A stretch of 64,000 nucleotides of DNA from Streptomyces bluensis. Lineage in GTDB: Bacteria; Actinomycetota; Actinomycetes; Streptomycetales; Streptomycetaceae. The notes under the pieces were generated by a model. That model made no database searches, was not told the origin of the DNA, and saw only the letters and a list, made by a program, of their open reading frames with translations. The stretch is taken from contig NZ_BMVM01000020.1 of assembly GCF_014650715.1 (NCBI RefSeq), forward strand, positions 80,276 through 144,275, written 5' to 3'. This document shows positions 51,278 through 60,397 of the stretch, one piece after another. Position numbers and translations under genes: made by a program. Position 1 is the stretch's first letter, and every line of letters begins with the position of its first letter.

Positions 51278-52132
51278 TTATTGGAATGATTCCGGTGAGG
51301 CAGCCACCACCGCTGCACGCATGATTTTTCCGGCGCCGTTCACAGCCGCATTTCCCGGTACTTCTCGGGTACGGTCCACCACCTCCCTCTCGGCCGACCG
51401 CACCGTCCTCACTCCGGTCGCCGCAGTCGCACCCGCGACCCGTTTCGCTCTTCCTTCCCCTGCCACGCCGCCGTACACGGCCGTTTCGTCCAGAGCCGAC
51501 CGCACGGCGCGTGCGGCCTCCGTCAGCGAGGCGCCCGTCGTCATCACGTCGTCGACCAGCACGACCCGTCCTGCCGCCAGCAACCGGCCTCCCCCGTCGG
51601 CCACCACCAGGGCGCCCGCGAGATTGTCCAGCCGCTGCCGGGAGTTGAGGCCCGACTGATCGGCCACGGCCCGGCGCTGCCGCAGCACACCGAGCACCCG
51701 GGCCGGCGTCCCCGTACGCCGCAGTTCCCCGGCCGCGGCGAGCGCGATCCGCCGAGCAGGGTCGTGCCCACGGGCCCGCACCGCCGTGCGCGCCGACGGC
51801 ACAGGCACGAGCAGCACGGGCTCCCGTATCCCTCCCGCCTCGCGCAGCCCCGCCCGTACAGCCCCTGCCAAGGCCGCTCCGAGCGGTGCCGCGAGCGCCA
51901 GCGCGCCCCTTTCCTTGTGGGCGAGGAGCGTCGCCCGTACCGCGTTCTCGTACGGAGCCGCCGCGTGCGCCACGGGCAGTCCCGGCGGCTCCGGCACCGG
52001 TCGCACCCGGCGCGGTGCGTCCCCACTCAGGGCGGCACGGCACTCCGGGCAGAGCACCGTGCGAGGCCTGCCGCAGCCTCCGCACTCGGCCGGCAGCACC
52101 AGATCGGTGAGGTCCTGCCACCACCCCCGCAT
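51278..52132 (-). CDS. comF: ComF-family phosphoribosyltransferase-like protein
   Basis: 284 residues. N-terminal zinc-finger pair CGGCGRPRTVLCPEC near residues 18-32, then the PRTase domain with VLLVPVPSARTAVRARGHD and the PRPP loop VVLVDDVMTTGASL. The C-terminal ~60 residues (from VYGGVAGE) are less conserved. ATG 52132 taken; the longer frame overlaps lpqB and is rejected. ComF proteins are linked to DNA uptake in competent bacteria; in actinobacteria the role is not clear. In the same minus-strand group as lpqB. Confidence 0.88.
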   Translation of the reverse strand: MRGWWQDLTDLVLPAECGGCGRPRTVLCPECRAALSGDAPRRVRPVPEPPGLPVAHAAAPYENAVRATLLAHKERGALALAAPLGAALAGAVRAGLREAGGIREPVLLVPVPSARTAVRARGHDPARRIALAAAGELRRTGTPARVLGVLRQRRAVADQSGLNSRQRLDNLAGALVVADGGGRLLAAGRVVLVDDVMTTGASLTEAARAVRSALDETAVYGGVAGEGRAKRVAGATAATGVRTVRSAEREVVDRTREVPGNAAVNGAGKIMRAAVVAASPESFQ

Positions 52133-52252
52133 GCCCACCACTGTGCCAACGTCGGAGCGCCCCGGCCACCCCTGTGGAAAACCGCCTGTGGAAAACTCCC
52201 GGCAACGGTCTCGGGCCGTCCCCCACACGAGCGACCCCCGCCGCTGCACCAC

Positions 52253-52302
52253 ACCGCACCGCACCGCACCGCACGGCACGGCACGGCACGGCACGGCACG
52301 GC
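52253..52302 (+). repeat. Pentanucleotide array, ACCGC x4 then ACGGC x6
   Basis: Perfect 5-bp period between comF and lpqB; the unit changes by one base halfway (C to G at position 3). Microsatellite-like and non-coding. Confidence 0.85.
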
Positions 52303-52329
52303 ATCGGACGGACCGTACGGGTGCCGCCA

Positions 52330-54159
52330 CTACCCCGGGTAAACCGGCGCCGTCCCCTCGCTGACCACCGTCTGCCACTGCGAGCCGGACGACAGCCGCA
52401 CGATTCCGTCCTCCTCCGAATGGGCCACCAGCGGCAGCCGCTCGTCCTCGGAGGCGGCGATCTCCTTGACTCCGGTGAGCGGCGCGGGCTGAGGGCCGTC
52501 CGGCATGGAGCCGTCGACCTGCACGTACCGCATCTGCTGCACACCGCCGGACTCGCGCCCCACCACCACAAGCCGGCTGTCCCCGGCCCACGACATGGCC
52601 GTGACGTCCTCCAGCCGCGGTGTCGCGGAACGCAGCTCGACGATCGACACGGACGGCTCCCCCTGTGAGTCGGAGTCCCGCTCGATCCGCCCGATGAACA
52701 GGGCCACCTTGCCCTTCCGCTCCACGATCAGCGCGATCCGGACACCGTCCGCTGCCACCCGCACCGCCTTGATGCGCCCGTCCAGCTCCGGTGTCCTGGC
52801 CTCCAGAGGCTCGCCCGCACCGTCCTGCAGCACCAGCAGCCGCGGATCGCTCGGATTCCGGTCGGCGACCCACAGATCGCCGCGCCCGTCCCAGCTGGGC
52901 GTCGTCAGCCGGTCGCCAGGGGTCGCGCCCTCGCTGTGCACCACAGGGTCACCGAGCGAATCGCCCGACGCGAACGACCCGACGTACATCTCGCTGCCGT
53001 CCTTCGACACCCCGGCGGCACGGTCCTCGTCGCGTCCCACGGCGGCCGACCGGAACTCGGTGTCCCCGGTGCCCAGAGCGCCGGGCACAGGCTTGGGCTC
53101 CCCGTCACCATCGGCGGGCATGCGCACGAGCCGACCCTCACCGTCGACGAAGTACTCGTACCCGGCGCGCTCGCCCGCGCCGTGCGAGGCGACGTCGTCC
53201 GCCCCGCCCTCGTCGAGCACGCACAGCTGCGAACCGTCCGACCGCCGCAGCTCCACCTCGTCCACACCCGTGGGCATCAGGTCCCGGAGCGTGAACAGCA
53301 GCTGCGCCCCCATCTCATTGCACCTGCCCCGCGTGACATGGTCGGCCTTGCCGTTCAGCGGCACGACCAGCTTGTTCTGATCGTCGGGCGTGAGCGACCT
53401 GACGCCCTTCTTCAAGGCGGTGCCCGGGGGGAAACTCGTCCGCGCCGCCCCGTTCAGCCAGCGGGTCGGGCCCTTCAGCAGCGCCCGGACCATCCGCGTC
53501 ACCGGGTCCACCTCCCGGCGCACGTAGACCGGATCGGCCACGGTCCCCAGCCGCCCGGCCCGCGCGAACGAGGTGAAGTAGTACTTGTTCACGGACACGT
53601 AGGTGCGCTGGAAGTCCGACTCGCCCATCACCACGCCCGGTGGCAGCCGGTCGATGCGCCACTGCTTGGTGTCCTTCACCCGCGTGAGGTGCACGGTCTC
53701 GTTGTAGGCCTCGTCGGCGGGTTCGTACGCGTGCTGCGCGTCCACCCGGGCGATCTCCTGGCCGGTCAGCCGGTAGAGGAAGTCGCCGTCGGCCTCGCTG
53801 GTCCCGCGGGGCTCGACCCGGGCCCGCGGCGCCTCGCCGAGGACCGTGGTGGACGCGTTCGGCTGCCAGTCCGAGAGCGCCTTGCCCGCCAGGTACAGAC
53901 GGGCCGTCTCGTAGTCCGGATCGTCGCTGGTGAGGGCCTCCAGGAAGCCCCCCACGATCTCCGAGGGCGGGGCGTCCTCACGCGGCGGCAGCGCGTAGAC
54001 CCGTACCTGCGCGTCCTGCCGTGGTGTGGACTCGACACCGCGCAGATCCCCCTCGTCCGGCATCGAGGCACATCCGGCCAGCAGTACGGCACCACAGCCG
54101 ACGTACGCCCCCACGCGCATCCGACGCCTTCGGCCGCGCCCCTCGCGGTCAGCGCCCAC
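52330..54159 (-). CDS. lpqB: Lipoprotein LpqB
   Basis: 609 residues. Lipobox LAGC at about 27-30 after a basic start, so the mature protein is lipid-anchored outside the membrane. N-terminal LpqB and GerMN domains (SEIVGGFLEALTSDDP, VDPVTRMVRALLKGPTRWL) are followed by a beta-propeller-like C-terminal part with repeated blades (TPSWDGRGDLWVADRN, TAMSWAGDSRLVVVGR). It is the known partner of the MtrAB two-component system. The GTG at 54159 overlaps mtrB by 11 bp; ATG 54120 is a possible alternative. Follows mtrB in the conserved actinobacterial order. Confidence 0.93.
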   Translation of the reverse strand: MGADREGRGRRRRMRVGAYVGCGAVLLAGCASMPDEGDLRGVESTPRQDAQVRVYALPPREDAPPSEIVGGFLEALTSDDPDYETARLYLAGKALSDWQPNASTTVLGEAPRARVEPRGTSEADGDFLYRLTGQEIARVDAQHAYEPADEAYNETVHLTRVKDTKQWRIDRLPPGVVMGESDFQRTYVSVNKYYFTSFARAGRLGTVADPVYVRREVDPVTRMVRALLKGPTRWLNGAARTSFPPGTALKKGVRSLTPDDQNKLVVPLNGKADHVTRGRCNEMGAQLLFTLRDLMPTGVDEVELRRSDGSQLCVLDEGGADDVASHGAGERAGYEYFVDGEGRLVRMPADGDGEPKPVPGALGTGDTEFRSAAVGRDEDRAAGVSKDGSEMYVGSFASGDSLGDPVVHSEGATPGDRLTTPSWDGRGDLWVADRNPSDPRLLVLQDGAGEPLEARTPELDGRIKAVRVAADGVRIALIVERKGKVALFIGRIERDSDSQGEPSVSIVELRSATPRLEDVTAMSWAGDSRLVVVGRESGGVQQMRYVQVDGSMPDGPQPAPLTGVKEIAASEDERLPLVAHSEEDGIVRLSSGSQWQTVVSEGTAPVYPG

Positions 54160-56236
54160 GGAATGCCTCCCCCTGCTCGAACTGCTCCGCCCCGCCCTGC
54201 GACGGCCGCTCCTCGGTGTCCCCCGCTACGTCCCCTGCTTCATCCTGTGCTTCGTCGTCCGGGGGCCCGCCCGCGGACGGGGAGGGCCGGGGCACCACGC
54301 GCGCTCCGTCGCCCGGCAGCGCCGTCGGGTCCACCGTGGGCGTCGCCCCGGTCGACCGCAGCTCTATGGGCGCCCTCACCTGCACGTTCTCCCCTGCGGT
54401 CTGCACCGGGACGGTGGCGAGCTTGCTGCTGCCTCCCACCGGCAGACCCGCGTGGTTCAGCCCCTGGTTGCGTCGCGAGTCCTTGGGCTCCAGGGGTATC
54501 GGGGATCCACGCAGCGGCTCGTCCGCCGTCCGCGGCAGCGTCAGCCGGAACTGCGAACCACCGCCCGGCTCCCCCCACGCCTGCAGCCAGCCCCCGTGCA
54601 GCCGCGCGTCCTCCAGGGCGATGGACAGCCCCAGACCCGTACCGCCAGTGGTACGCGCGCGTGCCGGGTCCGCACGCCAGAAGCGGCTGAACACCCGGGT
54701 CGCCTCGCCCGGCTTGAGCCCCACCCCGTAGTCGCGTACCGCGACCGCCACCGCGCCGCCCGCCGCGGCCAGCTTGACCACGACGTCCTTGCCCTCGCCG
54801 TGCTCCACGGCGTTGACGACGAGGTTGCGCAGCACCCGCTCCACGCGCCGGGCGTCGGCCTCGGCCACGACGGGCTGCTGGTCGCCGACGACCCGTATCT
54901 GCGTCCCCTTGCGCTCGGCGAGCGGCTCGGCACCGCTCACGACCCGCCTCACGACCTCCCTGAGGTCGATCGGCTCGGCCTCCAGGGCCGCAGCACCCGC
55001 GTCGAACCGGCTGATCTCCAGCAGGTCCGCGAGCAGCGACTCGAACCGGTCCAGTTGGTCGGCGAGCAACTCCGCCGACCGCGCGGTCACCGGATCGAAG
55101 TCGACGCGCGCCTCATGGATGACATCCGCGGCCATCCGCACGGTGGTCAACGGGGTGCGCAGCTCGTGCGACACATCGGAGACGAACCGCCGCTGCATCC
55201 GCGACAGGCCCTCCAACTGCTGGATCTTCAGCTGAAGGTTCTGCGCCATCTTGTTGAAGGCCTCACCGAGCCGCGCGATGTCGTCCTCCCCGGTGACCTT
55301 CATACGTTCCTGAAGGCGCCCCGCGGACAGCCGCTCGGCGATCCCGGCCGCCATCCGTACGGGGGTGACGACCTGGCGCACCACGAGCCAGGCGATGGCC
55401 CCGAGGAGCACGACGACGAACAGTCCCGCCGTCGCCAGCGTCCCCTTGACCAGGCTCAGCGACTTCTCCTCCTGGCTGAGCGGGAAGAGGTAGTAGAGCT
55501 CGTACGGATTGCCGTACGGGTCGTTGACCTGCTTGCCGATGACCAGCGCGGGCTGCGACTCCTTGCCGGTGCCGGCCTCGTAGGCGATGCGCGTGTAGCT
55601 CTGCGCCGCACCCGCTCCGTCGTCCACACGGTCGCGCAGGTCCTCGGGCACGCTGCGGGACGGATCCACACCGCCGGAGGCACGCGGACCGAACCCGCGC
55701 GCGTCACCCGCCCCGCTGCTGCTGAGCGCCACGACGTCGAACGCGCCCTGGCCGCCACTGGAGAGGGACTCCACGAGGCTGCTCATCCATTCGCTGACGT
55801 TCCTCACCGAGTCGCCACCCGGGTCCGGGCCGTCGTTCCCGGCCGCGGTCGCCGCGCTGTCGGCCTGCTGGGCGGCGGCCGTGAAACCGCCCGTGGCCTG
55901 GCTCTGCGACCCCTTGACCTTGGCGTCCAGCAGTCCGTTGCGTACCTGTCCGATGACGACGAAGCCCAGCAGCAGGACCACGCCCAGCGACATCAGCAGG
56001 GTCGTCACGACGATCCGGAGCTGGATGTTGCGTCGCCACAGCCGCATCACGGGCAGCAGCGGACGGCGCACCCAGCGCATGAACAGACGCAGGACCGGAC
56101 TGCCGTGCACCCCGCCCCGCAGCAGCCCGCCGTGGAGGAGGTGTCCCCAGCGGGACCCCGCCGTGTTCCGGCCGACAGGCCGCCCCGCGCGGGTCCCCGG
56201 CTGGCCGGGCGCCGAGGCGGCACTGTCCCCCGTCAT
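54149..56236 (-). CDS. mtrB: Sensor histidine kinase MtrB
   Basis: 695 residues. Two membrane segments (near 75-97 and 270-295) enclose a large extracellular sensor. HAMP region, then the H box VSHELRTPLTTVRMAADV, N box NLVVNAVEHG, G1 VRDYGVGL and G2 GGTGLGLSIA. A long disordered C-terminal tail (Pro/Glu/Asp-rich, ~100 residues) is typical of Streptomyces MtrB. The start ATG 56236 is 1 bp beyond the mtrA stop; a GTG 30 bp upstream also lies in frame. Phosphorylates MtrA; LpqB modulates it. Confidence 0.94.
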   Translation of the reverse strand: MTGDSAASAPGQPGTRAGRPVGRNTAGSRWGHLLHGGLLRGGVHGSPVLRLFMRWVRRPLLPVMRLWRRNIQLRIVVTTLLMSLGVVLLLGFVVIGQVRNGLLDAKVKGSQSQATGGFTAAAQQADSAATAAGNDGPDPGGDSVRNVSEWMSSLVESLSSGGQGAFDVVALSSSGAGDARGFGPRASGGVDPSRSVPEDLRDRVDDGAGAAQSYTRIAYEAGTGKESQPALVIGKQVNDPYGNPYELYYLFPLSQEEKSLSLVKGTLATAGLFVVVLLGAIAWLVVRQVVTPVRMAAGIAERLSAGRLQERMKVTGEDDIARLGEAFNKMAQNLQLKIQQLEGLSRMQRRFVSDVSHELRTPLTTVRMAADVIHEARVDFDPVTARSAELLADQLDRFESLLADLLEISRFDAGAAALEAEPIDLREVVRRVVSGAEPLAERKGTQIRVVGDQQPVVAEADARRVERVLRNLVVNAVEHGEGKDVVVKLAAAGGAVAVAVRDYGVGLKPGEATRVFSRFWRADPARARTTGGTGLGLSIALEDARLHGGWLQAWGEPGGGSQFRLTLPRTADEPLRGSPIPLEPKDSRRNQGLNHAGLPVGGSSKLATVPVQTAGENVQVRAPIELRSTGATPTVDPTALPGDGARVVPRPSPSAGGPPDDEAQDEAGDVAGDTEERPSQGGAEQFEQGEAFRGR

Positions 56237-56237
56237 G

Positions 56238-56927
56238 TCAGCTCGGCCCCGCCTTGTACCCGACACCGCGGACGGTCACCACGATCTCCGGGCGCTCGGG
56301 GTCCTTCTCGACCTTGGACCGCAGCCGCTGCACATGGACGTTGACCAGACGCGTGTCCGCCGCGTGACGGTAGCCCCAGACCTGCTCCAGCAGGACCTCA
56401 CGCGTGAACACCTGCCACGGCTTGCGGGCCAGCGCGACCAGCAGGTCGAACTCCAGCGGCGTCAGCGCGATCGACTGCCCCTCCCGCTTCACGGAGTGAC
56501 CGGCCACGTCGATGACGAGGTCACCGATGGCGAGCTGCTCCGGCGCCGGCTCCTCCGACCTCCGCAGGCGCGCCCGGATACGGGCCACGAGCTCCTTCGG
56601 CTTGAACGGCTTCACGATGTAGTCATCGGCACCGGACTCCAGCCCGACCACCACGTCCACCGTGTCGCTCTTGGCCGTGAGCATCACGATCGGCACCCCG
56701 GACTCCGCCCTGATCAGGCGGCACACCTCTATGCCGTCCCGGCCGGGCAGCATCAGGTCCAGCAACACCAGGTCGGGCTTGGTCTCCCTGAATGCGGCCA
56801 GCGCCTTGTCGCCGTCGGCTACGAAAGACGGCTCAAAACCTTCACCACGCAACACGATGCCGAGCATCTCGGCCAGTGCGGTGTCGTCGTCGACGACAAG
56901 GACTCGTCCCTTCATGAATGACATCAT
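56238..56927 (-). CDS. mtrA: Response regulator MtrA
   Basis: 229-residue OmpR-family regulator. Receiver: VLVVDDDTALAEMLGIVL, phospho-acceptor in PDLVLLDLMLPGRDG, Lys in ADDYIVKPFKPKEL. Winged helix: LTPLEFDLLVALARKPWQVF, VWGYRHAADTRLVNVHVQRL. Several ATGs are possible (M1, M2, M5); the first is used here. In Streptomyces MtrA controls development and antibiotic genes. GTNAC-type sites lie just upstream in the end of mtnA, and the spacer before mtrA is notably AT-rich. Confidence 0.95.
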   Translation of the reverse strand: MMSFMKGRVLVVDDDTALAEMLGIVLRGEGFEPSFVADGDKALAAFRETKPDLVLLDLMLPGRDGIEVCRLIRAESGVPIVMLTAKSDTVDVVVGLESGADDYIVKPFKPKELVARIRARLRRSEEPAPEQLAIGDLVIDVAGHSVKREGQSIALTPLEFDLLVALARKPWQVFTREVLLEQVWGYRHAADTRLVNVHVQRLRSKVEKDPERPEIVVTVRGVGYKAGPS

Positions 56928-56935
56928 CCCATTAA

Positions 56936-58081
56936 CTAAATCGTTACCTGGCGTGACCTGTCACACAGCGCGGCAAGTGCTTCGGCCGTCACGGGCGACA
57001 CGACCCCCTCGTCGGTGACGATCGCCGTCACCAACTCGGGCGGTGTCACGTCGAACGCCGGGTTGTACGCCTGCGTCCCCAGGGGTGCCACCGGAATCCC
57101 ACCACCCGCTTCCGCTCCCGCCACCGGCACCTGGGGCGCCGCGATCTCCGTCACCTCGTACCCGGCCCGCTGCTCGACCTCGATCGACGCGCCGTCCGCA
57201 GTGTCAAGATCCACCGTCGTCACCGGCGCCACCACGATGAACGGCACATGGTGATACTGGGCCAGCACCGCGAGCGGATACGTCCCCACCTTGTTCGCCA
57301 CCGAGCCGTCGGCCGCGATCCGGTCGGCCCCGACCAGCACCGCGTCCACCTCCCCGGCCGCGAACAGCGAACCCGCCGCGTTGTCCGTGAGCAAGGTGTA
57401 CGCCATCCCGCTGCGTGCCGCCTCGTACGCCGTCAGACGGGCCCCCTGGAGCAACGGCCGCGTCTCGTCCACCCACAGCCTGCGCAGCCGCCCTTCCCGG
57501 TGCGCCGCCAGCGCCACAGCGAACGCCGTGCCCTCCCCTCCCGATACCAGCGAACCGCTGTTGCAGTGCGTGAGCACCCGGTGCCCGCCGCCCGGCAGCA
57601 ACTCGTCGAGCAGCGCCAGCCCATGCCCAGCCATGCGGACACTCGCCTCGGCGTCCTCCTGGTGCACCGCCCGCGCCGCCGCGAGCGCCGCCCCGGCCCC
57701 CTGTTCCTGGGCCCCGCCCCGGGCGAGCGCGGCCCGGTACGCGTCCCGGGCCCGGCGCACGCCGACCGCGAGGTTCACCGCGGTGGGCCGAGCACCCGCC
57801 AGAGAGACAGCCGCCTCCTCCACGTCGAACCCGCGCGCGGCGGCGAGCGCGACGCCGTACGCCCCGGCGATCCCCAGCAGCGGCGCCCCGCGGACCGCCA
57901 GGGTGCGGATCGCCTCCACCAGCGCGGGTGCGTCCGTGCACACCAGCTCGACCTCCTCGGCCGGCAGCCGCGTCTGGTCGAGAAGGACCACAACGGGCCC
58001 TTCGGGTGGCTCGTCCCAACGGATCGCGGGGATCTCCGTCGGCCGGTTGTCGTCGCTGGATTGCGCGTGCTGATCAGCCAT
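56936..58081 (-). CDS. mtnA: S-methyl-5-thioribose-1-phosphate isomerase
   Basis: 381 residues, eIF2B-related fold. It converts methylthioribose-1-phosphate to the ribulose form in methionine salvage. Active-site features: LTHCNSGSL (catalytic Cys) near 190, and VGADRIAADGSVANKVGTY (catalytic Asp region) near 265. VRGAPLLGIAGAYGVALAA and YNPAFDVTPPELVTAIVTDE are family hallmarks. ATG 58081 taken; the long upstream frame is rejected. It lies 8 bp before mtrA, an unusual metabolic neighbour that may share the transcript. No other salvage genes are in the window. Confidence 0.93.
   Translation of the reverse strand: MADQHAQSSDDNRPTEIPAIRWDEPPEGPVVVLLDQTRLPAEEVELVCTDAPALVEAIRTLAVRGAPLLGIAGAYGVALAAARGFDVEEAAVSLAGARPTAVNLAVGVRRARDAYRAALARGGAQEQGAGAALAAARAVHQEDAEASVRMAGHGLALLDELLPGGGHRVLTHCNSGSLVSGGEGTAFAVALAAHREGRLRRLWVDETRPLLQGARLTAYEAARSGMAYTLLTDNAAGSLFAAGEVDAVLVGADRIAADGSVANKVGTYPLAVLAQYHHVPFIVVAPVTTVDLDTADGASIEVEQRAGYEVTEIAAPQVPVAGAEAGGGIPVAPLGTQAYNPAFDVTPPELVTAIVTDEGVVSPVTAEALAALCDRSRQVTI
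56943..56964 (-). promoter_or_regulatory. Cluster of GTNAC sites upstream of mtrA
   Basis: Three GTNAC pentamers on one 22-bp stretch: GTTAC (56943-56947), GTGAC (56953-56957) and GTCAC (56960-56964), read on the plus strand. MtrA is known to recognise repeats of GTNAC-like half sites. They stand 16-37 bp before the mtrA start, inside the mtnA 3' end, so autoregulation is possible. Spacing is not the classical one. Confidence 0.4.
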
Positions 58082-58221
58082 CCGCCCAGTCTGCCCCCTA
58101 CCGGCCAGACAATTGAAGGTGCGCAGCCCATACCACCCCTGGTCACTTGAGGCACGCACCGTGGCACGATGGGCGCCAACCTGCCACCGCAACCGCGGAC
58201 GGGCACCGTGAAGGAGCGACG

Positions 58222-59592
58222 ATGAACGACACTCCGGGCTGGGCCTCGCCCGGATCCGCCCCCTCGGACGGCCAGGAACCGGCCGGCTCCGGCGCCACGC
58301 ACCCCCCGGAGCAGCCGGGCCAGGGTGGCGTGAACCCATCGGAGCCGCCGTCGAAGTGGTCCAAGGAGCAGCCCCCGCCCGGCCAGTGGTCGGCTCCGAG
58401 CCCTCAGGACCCCGGTCAGGCCCCACCACCCCCTCCGCCCGGCCCGGGCTGGGGCGGCCAGCAGCCTGGCGGCCCCGGTGGCTACGGTCCGGGCGGCCCC
58501 GGTGGCTACGGCGGCCAGGGCGGCGGCTACGGCGGCTGGGGCCCGCCCGGCCACGGCGGTCCCGGCGGCTGGGGCGGACCGTGGGGCGGCCCCCCGCCCG
58601 CGGCAAAGCCCGGGGTGATCCCGCTGCGCCCGCTCGGCGTCGGCGAGATCCTCGACGGCGCGGTCTCCACCATGCGCACGTACTGGCGCACGGTCCTCGG
58701 CATCGCGCTGACCGTCGCCGTCGTCACGCAGATCGCGGTCATCCTGGTTCAGGGCTTCGTCCTCGACGACACCGCCGGCACCGAGGCCCTCAACGACCCC
58801 AGCGCCTCGCTCGACGAACTGACCCAGGCCATGGGCACCACCATGCTCAGCTCGGCCGTCGTCCTGCTCATCAGCCTGCTCGGCACCATCGTGGCCACAG
58901 CCCTGCTCACGTCCGTGACCAGCCGCGCCGTGATCGGCAAGCCGGTGACCACGGCGGAGGCCTGGCGCGAGGCCCGGCCCCGGCTGGCCAAGCTGTTCGG
59001 CCTCACCCTCCTGCTGCCCCTCATCGCCGCCGCCATCATCACCGCCGGCATCGTGCCCGGCATCCTCGTGATCGCCGCGGGCGGAGGCGGCGGAGGCGCC
59101 GCGCTCGCCGCCCTCGGCGGTCTCGGAGCCGGAGTCGTCGCCCTGTGGCTGATGATCCGCTTCTCGCTCGCCTCGCCTGCCCTGATGCTGGAGAAGCAAG
59201 GGGTCATGAAGTCGATGAGCCGCTCCGTGAGGCTCGTGCGCGGCTCCTGGTGGCGGGTGTTCGGCATCCAGCTGCTCGCCACGATCATCGCCAACATCGT
59301 GGCCTCGATCATCGTGATCCCGTTCGCCTTCCTCGCCGCCGCTCTCAGCGGAGACGGCGTCTCCGGCTTCCTCAACGGCAGCACCGGGCAACTCGGCTGG
59401 ACGTTCCTCATCGTCAGCGGGATCGGCTCGGTGATCGGGTCCATGATCACGTTCCCCATCACCGCGGGCGTCACCGTGCTGCTCTACATCGACCAGCGCA
59501 TCCGCCGCGAGGCCCTCGACCTCGACCTGGCCCGCGCCGCCGGCATCCACGGCTACGGCACCGACACACCCGGCACGACCCCGGGGAGCTGA
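58222..59592 (+). CDS. Membrane protein with Pro/Gly-rich N-terminus (GPDPase membrane domain-like)
   Basis: 456 residues. The N-terminal ~130 residues are a Gly/Pro repeat region (GGYGPGGPGGYGGQGGGYGG). The remainder has about six membrane segments: TMRTYWRTVLGIALTVAVV, LLISLLGTIVATALLTSVTS, and LMLEKQGVMKSMSRSVRLVR before the next pair. This matches proteins annotated with the glycerophosphoryl diester phosphodiesterase membrane domain, without the catalytic part. AAGGAG precedes ATG 58222. First gene of the operon that includes MoxR and DUF58. Confidence 0.82.
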   Translation: MNDTPGWASPGSAPSDGQEPAGSGATHPPEQPGQGGVNPSEPPSKWSKEQPPPGQWSAPSPQDPGQAPPPPPPGPGWGGQQPGGPGGYGPGGPGGYGGQGGGYGGWGPPGHGGPGGWGGPWGGPPPAAKPGVIPLRPLGVGEILDGAVSTMRTYWRTVLGIALTVAVVTQIAVILVQGFVLDDTAGTEALNDPSASLDELTQAMGTTMLSSAVVLLISLLGTIVATALLTSVTSRAVIGKPVTTAEAWREARPRLAKLFGLTLLLPLIAAAIITAGIVPGILVIAAGGGGGGAALAALGGLGAGVVALWLMIRFSLASPALMLEKQGVMKSMSRSVRLVRGSWWRVFGIQLLATIIANIVASIIVIPFAFLAAALSGDGVSGFLNGSTGQLGWTFLIVSGIGSVIGSMITFPITAGVTVLLYIDQRIRREALDLDLARAAGIHGYGTDTPGTTPGS

Positions 59593-59596
59593 CGGC

Positions 59597-60397
59597 GTGG
59601 CGGGGGAGGTTCTCTCAGCGGTCCTGGCACTGCCGCACGCCGGCCCGTCGGCCGTACGGTCACTGCTCGGCACCGGCGCCGCCGTGCAGGCGCTGCCGAT
59701 GTCCGACAACGCCCCGCCGCTCACCACACCGCGCGAGCCCGCGCGCGAGGCCGCCCGGCGCGAGTTGTCCAAGCAGATGTACCACGAGAACGAACCCAGC
59801 TGGTTCCAGCGCGCTCTGGACGCCTTCTGGGAGTGGCTCGACAAGCTGTTCGGCGCCGCGTCCGCCGCCACTCCCGGCGGCGCACTCGGCCTCGTCGTCA
59901 TCGTCCTGGTGGTCCTCGCACTCCTCGGGGCACTGTGGTGGCGCCTGGGCACCCCCCACCGCACCCCCACCTCGTCCGCCGTGCTCTTCGACGACCGCCC
60001 CCGCAGCGCCGCCGAACACCGCGCGGCCGCCGAGGCGCACGCCGCCCAGGGCCACTGGAACCAGGCCGTCCAGGAACGCATGCGCGCCGTCGTCCGCTCC
60101 CTGGAGGAACGCGCCCTGCTCGACGTACGCCCCGGCCGCACCGCCGACGAGGCCGCCTCAGAAGCGGGCCGCACACTCCCCGCCCACGCGGACCGACTGC
60201 GCGCCGCCGCCCGGGACTTCGACGACGTCACATACGGTGGCAGGTCGGCGGGCGAAGGAACGTACAGCCGCCTCGCCACCCTCGACGACGACCTGGAGCG
60301 CACCAAGCCCGTGCTGACCAACAGTGCCCACAGCACACCCAGCACGGGCAGTACGACCGACGCCCCCGGCAGCGCACGCCGCGGAGCCGCCGAATGA
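59597..60397 (+). CDS. DUF4129 membrane protein
   Basis: 266 residues. One strong membrane segment (LGLVVIVLVVLALLGALWWR, ~95-115) then the DUF4129 domain (YSRLATLDDDL and the preceding EERALLDVRPGRTADEAASE). Upstream hydrophobic stretch may be a signal or second segment. DUF4129 proteins accompany MoxR/DUF58 genes and transglutaminase-like genes in actinobacteria. GTG 59597 lies 4 bp after the previous stop; the stop overlaps the next start (ATGA). Confidence 0.85.
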   Translation: MAGEVLSAVLALPHAGPSAVRSLLGTGAAVQALPMSDNAPPLTTPREPAREAARRELSKQMYHENEPSWFQRALDAFWEWLDKLFGAASAATPGGALGLVVIVLVVLALLGALWWRLGTPHRTPTSSAVLFDDRPRSAAEHRAAAEAHAAQGHWNQAVQERMRAVVRSLEERALLDVRPGRTADEAASEAGRTLPAHADRLRAAARDFDDVTYGGRSAGEGTYSRLATLDDDLERTKPVLTNSAHSTPSTGSTTDAPGSARRGAAE

